Positions 7,897 to 12,280 of a DNA stretch of 12,280 bases are shown here, piece by piece (within the stretch, counting starts at the first letter, position 1; each line of letters begins with the position of its first letter). Below the pieces are notes generated by a model, which did no database searches, was not told where the DNA came from, and was given only the letters and a program-made list of their open reading frames with translations. The DNA comes from an uncultured Caulobacteraceae bacterium (GTDB lineage Bacteria > Pseudomonadota > Alphaproteobacteria > Caulobacterales > Caulobacteraceae), in contig CALFYB010000039.1 of the NCBI GenBank assembly GCA_937952995.1, positions 1 through 12,280 on the forward strand, given 5' to 3'. The translations under genes were made by a program, and so were the position numbers.

Positions 7897-8247
7897 TTAG
7901 GCATGCACACCAGCATCGACCGCATCAATATAATCCAGCACATCGTCAGCGCGGCCACCGCGCACCAGTTGCATAGCGGTTTGACCAGAAAAGCCCGAAA
8001 GAGGCTCGGAGCGATACCAAGCGTAGGCCATGAGAGCCGATCCAAACCGTGGCTCAACCTTGTTGAGGATCTCTACCATTTCGCGCAATCGCCGCTGGGT
8101 TTTGCTCGAGCCAATGCGCGCCTTGCGTTGGACGGCATCTAGGCCGAGCCCAGCCGTCCGCGCGACCTCATCACAGGTGGTCTGTAAAACCGACGCAATC
8201 TGAACCGGAACAAACAGGCCATCCGTCGCATATTGGGAGAGGGACAT
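7897..8247 (-). CDS. Xre/MbcA/ParS-type antitoxin
   Basis: A 116-residue antitoxin that pairs with the RES toxin. The N-terminal half (about 12-60) is helical and Arg/Lys-rich (VQRKARIGSSKTQRRLREMVEI), consistent with the Xre-like DNA-binding part. The C-terminal part (about 70-115) is the toxin-binding domain formerly called DUF2384, with AYAWYRSEPLSGFSGQTAMQ followed by LVRGGRADDVLDYIDAVDAG. Family knowledge says it inhibits the toxin by covering its active site and represses its own operon. ATG 8247 is supported by GAAGG eight bases upstream. It is first in the operon, ahead of the toxin, the usual order for this family. A candidate promoter and a palindromic operator lie directly upstream. 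Confidence 0.92.
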   Translation of the reverse strand: MSLSQYATDGLFVPVQIASVLQTTCDEVARTAGLGLDAVQRKARIGSSKTQRRLREMVEILNKVEPRFGSALMAYAWYRSEPLSGFSGQTAMQLVRGGRADDVLDYIDAVDAGVHA

Positions 8248-8277
8248 TCAGAGGGCCTTCTAGAACACAAAGATTTA

Positions 8278-8293
8278 GACGGTATATAACGTC
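8278..8293. promoter_or_regulatory. Near-perfect palindrome over the -10 of the toxin-antitoxin promoter (candidate operator)
   Basis: GACGGTATATAACGTC pairs in 7 of 8 arm positions (only 8282/8289 mismatch) and covers the -10 hexamer of the operon promoter. Antitoxin binding here would block RNA polymerase, matching the autoregulation known for RES-Xre operons. Confidence 0.6.
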
Positions 8294-8311
8294 ACAATGG
8301 CTGATCGGCAA
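8283..8311 (-). promoter_or_regulatory. Candidate sigma-70-type promoter of the toxin-antitoxin operon
   Basis: On the minus strand, TTGCCG (8311-8306) and TATATA (8288-8283) are spaced by exactly 17 bp, reading toward the antitoxin gene. Transcription would start roughly 25-30 bases before its ATG, leaving room for the GAAGG ribosome-binding site at 8256-8260. Confidence 0.55.
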
Positions 8312-8312
8312 G

Positions 8313-8330
8313 GGGTGGTTAACGGGTGGT
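8313..8330. repeat. Direct repeat ACCACCC with 11-bp period upstream of the toxin-antitoxin promoter
   Basis: On the plus strand GGGTGGT occurs at 8313-8319 and 8324-8330, so the copies lie one helical turn apart on the same DNA face, immediately upstream of the -35. It may be a protein-binding site, or chance in GC-rich DNA. Confidence 0.35.
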
Positions 8331-8367
8331 GAGCCAGAGTGTTCGTGCCCCTAGCCCCTGGTGACGA

Positions 8368-9927
8368 CTAGAGGTCCAGCGCCATCTGCCTTGGGCGTTG
8401 AAGGCCGATCCCGGTCTCTAAGAACCCATTGGCCTCGCGGGTGATCTGGGCTCTGCGATCATCGCTCATCTTGGCGAGGGTTCGATAGGGCATGGCCACT
8501 CGCGGATTGGTCGATAGCCGTTGCTGGTTCTCAATCAAAAAATGCCAATAGAGCAGGTTAAAGGGGCAGGCGGAGGAGCCGCTCTTTTCCTTCACATCAT
8601 AGGCACAGCCGGTGCAGTAATCGGACATGCGGTTGATATAGGCCCCCGACGCCGCATAGGGCTTAGAGGCGAGCATTCCGCCATCGGCGAACAGAACCAT
8701 GCCGTGGGTGTTGGGCAACTCGACCCACTCAAACGCGTCTATATAGACGGCCAAGTACCATTCTTCGACGGCGCGCGGCTCAAGGCCTGCCAGCAGCGCG
8801 AAGTTTCCGGTGACCATAAGCCTTTGAATATGATGGGCATAGGCATGTTGTCGGGTGTCGCCGATCACCTGAGCCATGCAGTTCATCTGGGTGTCGCCGG
8901 TCCAGAAGAAATCGGGCAGGGGCCGGTGTGCCTCTAAGGCATTGGAAGCCTCATAGGCGGGCATATGGTGCCAATAGATCCCACGGACATATTCGCGCCA
9001 GCCGAGGATCTGGCGAATGAAGCCTTCCACAGCATTGAGCGGCGCATGGCCCGATTGAAAGGCCTGTTCTGCCCGGTCGCAGACTTCGCGTGGGGTTAAA
9101 AGCCCGCAATTGAGATAGGGCGAGATGATCGAGTGATAGATAAAGGGCTCGCCGGTCTTCATGGCATCTTGATAGTCGCCATAGTCAGGCAGACAGACCG
9201 TCATAAAATGATCGAGGGCCTCTAGGGCATCGGTCCGCGTCACCGCCCATCCAAAAGGCCGCAAGTCACCGAAATGGTCGGGATAGAGCCGCTCGACCAG
9301 CGCCATCACCTCGTGGGTCGTCTCGTCCGGCTCAAACCGCAACCGAGAGGGCAGGGTCTGTTGCGCGGGCAGGGTCTTGCGGTTTTCCTTGTCGTAATTC
9401 CACTCTCCCCCTTCGGGCTGGTCGCCGCGCATCAGCAGCCCGGTCTCGCGGCGCATCTCGCGGTAGAAGAACTCCATCCGATAGGATTTTCGTCCCTCGG
9501 CCCACTGGGCAAAGCGCTGGCGCGTGCAAAGGAAGCGGTCATCATTTCGGATGTCTACTGGTCGTCCAAACCGCGCTGCCCAGCCCGCCATCATCTCAGC
9601 GACGCGCCATTCACCAGGTTCTGTGGCGATGATGGTGTCCACCTCATAGAGGTCCAAGGCGCGTGCGAGTTCGTCGGTGAAAGACCCCCTGTTGGCCGGG
9701 TCATCCAAGGCCACGTAATGGACCTTGAAGCCCTCCTGCTTCAGCGCCTCGGCAAAATGGCGCATGGCGGACAGGATAAGGACAATCTTCTGCTTGTGAT
9801 GCGGGACATAGGTCGTTTCCTGCGCAACCTCAGCCATAAAGATGATGTCTCTGGCCGGATCGATCCCCTCAAGCGCGCTCAATGTCCTCGAGAGTTGATC
9901 GCCAAATACCAGTCGCAGGCTTGTCAT
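8368..9927 (-). CDS. phrB: Iron-sulfur bacterial cryptochrome/photolyase, (6-4) photolyase PhrB type
   Basis: A 519-residue FAD-dependent, light-driven DNA repair enzyme of the FeS-BCP class, which repairs (6-4) pyrimidine photoproducts. The 4Fe-4S ligands are visible as MNCM (Cys350), YCTGC (Cys438 and Cys441) and ACPF (Cys454). These are the same numbers as in Agrobacterium PhrB when the ATG at 9927 is used. The active-site His pair falls at 365-366 (YAHHIQRLM), also as in PhrB. The N-terminal antenna domain begins SLRLVFGDQLS. An upstream in-frame ATG at 10002 would add 25 residues unlike the family and has no ribosome-binding site, so I reject it. A GTG directly precedes the chosen ATG. 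The gene diverges from a DUF2256 gene. Class assignment is secure; the (6-4) substrate is by homology. Confidence 0.95.
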   Translation of the reverse strand: MTSLRLVFGDQLSRTLSALEGIDPARDIIFMAEVAQETTYVPHHKQKIVLILSAMRHFAEALKQEGFKVHYVALDDPANRGSFTDELARALDLYEVDTIIATEPGEWRVAEMMAGWAARFGRPVDIRNDDRFLCTRQRFAQWAEGRKSYRMEFFYREMRRETGLLMRGDQPEGGEWNYDKENRKTLPAQQTLPSRLRFEPDETTHEVMALVERLYPDHFGDLRPFGWAVTRTDALEALDHFMTVCLPDYGDYQDAMKTGEPFIYHSIISPYLNCGLLTPREVCDRAEQAFQSGHAPLNAVEGFIRQILGWREYVRGIYWHHMPAYEASNALEAHRPLPDFFWTGDTQMNCMAQVIGDTRQHAYAHHIQRLMVTGNFALLAGLEPRAVEEWYLAVYIDAFEWVELPNTHGMVLFADGGMLASKPYAASGAYINRMSDYCTGCAYDVKEKSGSSACPFNLLYWHFLIENQQRLSTNPRVAMPYRTLAKMSDDRRAQITREANGFLETGIGLQRPRQMALDL

Positions 9928-9975
9928 CACTGATCCATTCCGAGCCGCTGACGTATCTCTTTGGCGCTCAGTGTC

Positions 9976-10001
9976 TACGATGCCGAGACCGCTTCGGTTC
10001 A
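9976..10001 (-). promoter_or_regulatory. Weak EcfG-like promoter match upstream of the photolyase
   Basis: The minus strand reads TGAAC (10001-9997), 17 bp, then CGTA (9979-9976). This has one mismatch in each half to the alphaproteobacterial general-stress consensus GGAAC-N16/17-CGTT. Position and direction suit the photolyase, but two mismatches make it tentative. Confidence 0.2.
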
Positions 10002-10023
10002 TTCAGACAGGAAGAAGACTTGT

Positions 10024-10173
10024 ATGGCAAAGATGCGCAAAAAGAGCGAGTTGCCGTCTAAAGTTTGTGCGACCTGCGCGCGTCCCTTTGTCTGGCGCAA
10101 GAAATGGGAGCGGGTCTGGGACGAGGTTCGATATTGCTCAGATCGCTGCCGCGACGGGCGGCAAAAGTCCTAG
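10024..10173 (+). CDS. DUF2256 family small zinc-ribbon-like protein
   Basis: A 49-residue basic protein with two cysteine pairs, C-x2-C (15, 18) and C-x3-C (38, 42), around the conserved core RPFVWRKKWERVWDEVRYCS. It is typical of DUF2256, a probable metal-binding family of unknown function. I chose the ATG at 10024 because AGGAAG (10009-10014) lies nine bases upstream and the family starts close to the LPxKxC block; an ATG at 9961 would add 21 unlike residues. It is divergent from the photolyase with 96 bp between starts. DUF2256 genes are commonly found beside cryptochrome/photolyase genes, so a linked role is plausible but unproven. Confidence 0.85.
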   Translation: MAKMRKKSELPSKVCATCARPFVWRKKWERVWDEVRYCSDRCRDGRQKS

Positions 10174-10377
10174 ATCAGGACGAGGCAGTGGATGTCTCGC
10201 ACCTTGAAACCACCTACCTCACCTAGACGCCAGCCTTTATGGTCAGAGTCCATGGTTGGGACATTGCGACTGTCGGTGCGGTTTATGGTGTGGTTTTGTT
10301 GGTTTTCAACACATCTAAAATTCTATTGATAGGATAGTCATCAATGGGGTGTATTGCAGCAATAAATATGATTACAT
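10174..10377. other. AT-rich intergenic region, no gene seen
   Basis: This 204-bp gap lies between the 3' ends of the DUF2256 gene and the LuxR-type gene. By my count 10261-10380 is 44/120 GC (about 37%), well below the flanking DNA. An imperfect hairpin with arms ATTGAT (10325-10330) and ATCAAT (10340-10345) lies downstream of the regulator stop and could be a weak terminator, since AGAATTTT follows on the minus strand. I see no convincing ORF. Confidence 0.5.
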
Positions 10378-10977
10378 CTAATAATGATAGAATAGACTGG
10401 CCTTTGCAAAAAATTGCTCTCGGTTTCGAACTGAAAGTTTTTCGTAAACATGCTTCAGATGGGTTTTCACAGTGTCTACTGCGACGCCCATGGATTCAGC
10501 AACCTCTTTGGTTGAATGGCCGTTTAAAAAAAGCCCTGAAACCTTTGTTTCGGTTCGCGTCAGACCAAAATCATTAGCGAGTGCATTTGGACACCCACGA
10601 TCCCCCGAAAGAAGAACAATCCCAGTGAAATTTCCGGCCTGAGTAACAATATCTGTAGTCCAGATCATATTATGTCGACCATCAGCGCCTGTGACCAACC
10701 TCCATGACTCCGGATCGGCCGCGCGCTGTGTGAATAGGTCCGAAAACTGTTTATTGAGGGGGAGTAGCCTATCACCTTGGATACTGAATAGGTCTGAAGT
10801 CATCCCGAGAGATATCGCGGATCTACTGCTCCAGATGAGCTTCATATCCGGCGCTATGATCATTCTTGGCCGGGGTTCGTCGGATAGCCAAGCGGTTAAT
10901 GCGAGGCGGCCAGCGTCCCGCCATTTGTCATTTCCCCAACCTATTTCGTTGGCGAGAGGTGAGATCGTCATCGTCAT
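10378..10977 (-). CDS. LuxR-family transcriptional regulator
   Basis: A 199-residue regulator with a C-terminal LuxR/GerE helix-turn-helix at about 137-195 (LTRTETKVSGLFLNG, then STKEVAESMGVAVDTVKTHL and KHVYEKLSVRNR). The DTVKTHL recognition helix and the following KHVYEKL are typical. The N-terminal 130 residues look PAS-like (MIIAPDMKLIWSSRSAISL) but lack a recognisable ligand motif or a response-regulator phosphorylation site, so the signal is unknown. ATG 10977 has AGGG four bases upstream on the minus strand; an ATG two codons later is also possible. It lies 76 bp after the pilus-subunit gene on the same strand and may regulate that locus or be read from it. Its DNA is AT-richer than its neighbours, suggesting a different history. 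Confidence 0.88.
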   Translation of the reverse strand: MTMTISPLANEIGWGNDKWRDAGRLALTAWLSDEPRPRMIIAPDMKLIWSSRSAISLGMTSDLFSIQGDRLLPLNKQFSDLFTQRAADPESWRLVTGADGRHNMIWTTDIVTQAGNFTGIVLLSGDRGCPNALANDFGLTRTETKVSGLFLNGHSTKEVAESMGVAVDTVKTHLKHVYEKLSVRNREQFFAKASLFYHY

Positions 10978-11053
10978 TACACCCTAAGACTTTTCAGTGG
11001 CGATCTTGAAGGACCTGGTTTGAAAGGCATTGACCGAATTCAGTTGCAGGATG

Positions 11054-12010
11054 TTAGAGCGTGGTGATTTCGATGGTTAGCTCATCGGTGTAGTGACCCG
11101 CGCGGCTGCCGGAAACATTCCCAAGTTGTAAAATAAGCGGATAGGATGTTCCCGAATAGCTTTGTGGCGGCGCGATGGATCTTATGGCCGTCGTTTCAAG
11201 GTCAAGTGGCGCACTGTCGAAGAGGACGCGGTAGGGGAGGCTGTTGGACCGACCCTCGTCTCCATCCAACACCATCCGACCATGATTGGCGGATCGGAAG
11301 GTCAGTCGTGATGGGGCATTTGTTCGGGCTTGAATGAACAGCCCCTGCATCTTGCCCGTCTCGGCCTTGCCAAAATCGATAATGCTGACCGCAGGGCCCG
11401 TGCCAAAACTGCCGCTCGCGCCCGCTAGACTCATCTGTGCGCGCGGAAGGGCGTTCAATGCGAGTTGAAATGGCGTGGTCGTGGCCGCAACCTTGTCTCC
11501 CGGCTGCATTAACGCCAGAAAAAGCGAATGGACATAGCGCCCTGCGGGAACGACCGCGTCCGTCGAAACGGTCAGGTCAAAGCTGATGTCTTGGGCCTGT
11601 CCTGCCTCAAGAACTACCTCGTAAATACCGGTCTTTTGCGCGGCTTGGATCTGAGTTGCACTGGAACGAATGGTCAGAACAGGGCCGATGTCTGTCAAGG
11701 GCAGGTTCAAGACTGGCTCGTCGGACGAATTGGTGATGGCAAGATCGATTTTGCAAGGCGCGTCGGTCTGGTTAAGCAACCGGAAGGTCAATTGGGCTGA
11801 AGCCGTGCCTGCGACAAATGGGTCATAGTCGATCTGCACGCTGGCAGGTGGGTTTGTGAGCGCTGGTGTGCAGGTCTTGGATTGGGCCTGGGCATGACCA
11901 AAGGCAGAGAGGCACCACAGGGTTCCAAAGGCCCAAGCGACCCCGACCAGCGGCTGATGCCGCCGTGGACGGACCTGATCAGTGTGGTTTGAACGTAATG
12001 ACGCCCACAT
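11054..12010 (-). CDS. Secreted two-domain spore-coat-U-like protein, probable chaperone-usher pilus tip adhesin/subunit
   Basis: A 318-residue exported protein. The signal peptide has a long basic n-region and a hydrophobic core (about 20-38), with likely cleavage at AQA/QS (42/43). Two beta-rich domains follow. The first (about 47-190) has a possible disulfide pair, Cys47 and Cys86. The second (about 193-318) contains IDFGKAETGKMQG, LPYRVLFDS and the ending GHYTDELTIEI, which resembles the final strand of spore coat U domains. Its place directly after the usher gene matches that of the two-domain tip adhesin CsuE in Csu-type pili. The ATG at 12010 lies inside the usher gene (32-base overlap) and is fixed by AAGGAG six bases upstream. 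No strong identity to a named protein is recognised, so a minor subunit is an alternative to adhesin. Confidence 0.75.
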   Translation of the reverse strand: MWASLRSNHTDQVRPRRHQPLVGVAWAFGTLWCLSAFGHAQAQSKTCTPALTNPPASVQIDYDPFVAGTASAQLTFRLLNQTDAPCKIDLAITNSSDEPVLNLPLTDIGPVLTIRSSATQIQAAQKTGIYEVVLEAGQAQDISFDLTVSTDAVVPAGRYVHSLFLALMQPGDKVAATTTPFQLALNALPRAQMSLAGASGSFGTGPAVSIIDFGKAETGKMQGLFIQARTNAPSRLTFRSANHGRMVLDGDEGRSNSLPYRVLFDSAPLDLETTAIRSIAPPQSYSGTSYPLILQLGNVSGSRAGHYTDELTIEITTL

Positions 12011-12280
12011 CGACGACTCCTTCGCTCTTGTCTGAAATCACAAACTGTCCGACCTCTGTGCCGCTAACGACAATGCGATAGCGTCCGGGAGACAGCCTCT
12101 CGGCGACAAACCGGCCAGCGCGGTTTGTGAAAAGGGGCTGCCCCTCCACCTTGGTCTTACCCAAAGGTTCGATGGTACCGGTCGTCAGCGCCATTGGCCC
12201 GTCAGGACCGATAAGCGTTCCGACCGCCATTCGTGATGCGTCACTGCCGATCATCATCCGGTATCCAGTCCCGAACCCGG
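11979..12280 (-). CDS. Outer-membrane usher protein, C-terminal end (partial, runs off the window)
   Basis: The last 100 or so residues of a fimbrial usher. The reading frame is open to the window edge (GFGTGYRMMIGSD upstream of the apparent ATG at 12257), so that ATG is internal. The visible part matches the C-terminal plug-like beta-sandwich domain of ushers: VGTLIGPDGPMALTTGTI, then PLFTNRAGRFVAERLSPGRY and a closing VVDVGVI. Ushers form the outer-membrane pore through which chaperone-bound subunits are assembled into a pilus. The gene overlaps the start of the downstream subunit gene by 32 bases, so they form one operon. The chaperone and major subunit genes are expected further upstream, outside this window. 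Confidence 0.85.
   Translation of the reverse strand, partial: GFGTGYRMMIGSDASRMAVGTLIGPDGPMALTTGTIEPLGKTKVEGQPLFTNRAGRFVAERLSPGRYRIVVSGTEVGQFVISDKSEGVVDVGVITFKPH
12017..12022 (-). promoter_or_regulatory. Shine-Dalgarno site of the spore-coat-U-like gene inside the usher coding region
   Basis: The minus strand reads AAGGAG six bases before the ATG at 12010-12008. It fixes the start despite the 32-base overlap with the usher gene. Confidence 0.8.

Noticed and set aside
9274..9933. Long open frame on the plus strand across the photolyase gene
   Set aside because: Antisense to a secure photolyase; its protein has no domain-like pattern.
9928..10002. 25-residue N-terminal extension of the photolyase from the ATG at 10002
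   Set aside because: No ribosome-binding site, no family resemblance, and the 9927 start reproduces PhrB residue numbering.
10167..10181. Hairpin GTCCT/AGGAC at the DUF2256 stop codon as a terminator
   Set aside because: Only five base pairs and no following T-run.
10344..10577. 77-residue plus-strand open frame overlapping the LuxR-type gene
   Set aside because: It is largely antisense to the conserved helix-turn-helix region and shows no domain or convincing ribosome-binding site.

Overview
The window looks like chromosomal DNA of an alphaproteobacterium, most plausibly Caulobacterales or a related sugar- and light-exposed lineage. This rests on the high GC of most of the sequence, tightly packed genes with ATGA overlaps, a UxaC-UxuB type glucuronate pathway, an Agrobacterium PhrB-like iron-sulfur photolyase, and a chaperone-usher locus with spore-coat-U-like subunits. 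The taxonomic placement is inference; there is no rRNA or other marker gene here.

Layout. (1) 1-5561, plus strand: the 3' part of a carbohydrate-esterase-like alpha/beta hydrolase, glucuronate isomerase (uxaC), a mannitol-dehydrogenase-family fructuronate reductase (uxuB-like) and an exported family 3 glycoside hydrolase. The first three are joined by 4-base stop/start overlaps and the fourth follows after 13 bases, so this is one operon. Together they suggest use of acetylated, glucuronic-acid-bearing plant polysaccharide such as glucuronoxylan: sugar and acetyl release outside, then glucuronate -> fructuronate -> mannonate in the cytoplasm. (2) 5572-7308: a SAM-dependent methyltransferase (minus) and an SDR oxidoreductase (plus), divergently transcribed from a 153-bp region that holds a perfect 12-bp palindrome. 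(3) 7388-8311, minus strand: a complete RES-Xre (ParST/MbcTA-type) toxin-antitoxin operon. Its promoter has good -35 and -10 elements, and a near-perfect 16-bp palindrome lies over the -10. (4) 8368-10173: an iron-sulfur bacterial (6-4) photolyase (minus) and a divergent 49-residue DUF2256 zinc-ribbon-like protein. (5) 10174-10977: an AT-rich stretch with a LuxR-type regulator (minus). (6) 11054-12280, minus strand: a two-domain, spore-coat-U-like secreted protein, probably a pilus tip adhesin or subunit, and the C-terminal end of an outer-membrane usher that runs off the window.

No gene-free stretch exceeds about 300 bases; the longest is 10174-10377 (204 bp). I see no tRNA, rRNA, CRISPR array or insertion sequence. 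I do not find a clearly undescribed multi-gene system. The points most worth a second look are the toxin-antitoxin control region, the GH3 enzyme that ends exactly where a FnIII domain would normally begin, the photolyase/DUF2256 divergent pair, and the AT-rich regulator beside the pilus locus.
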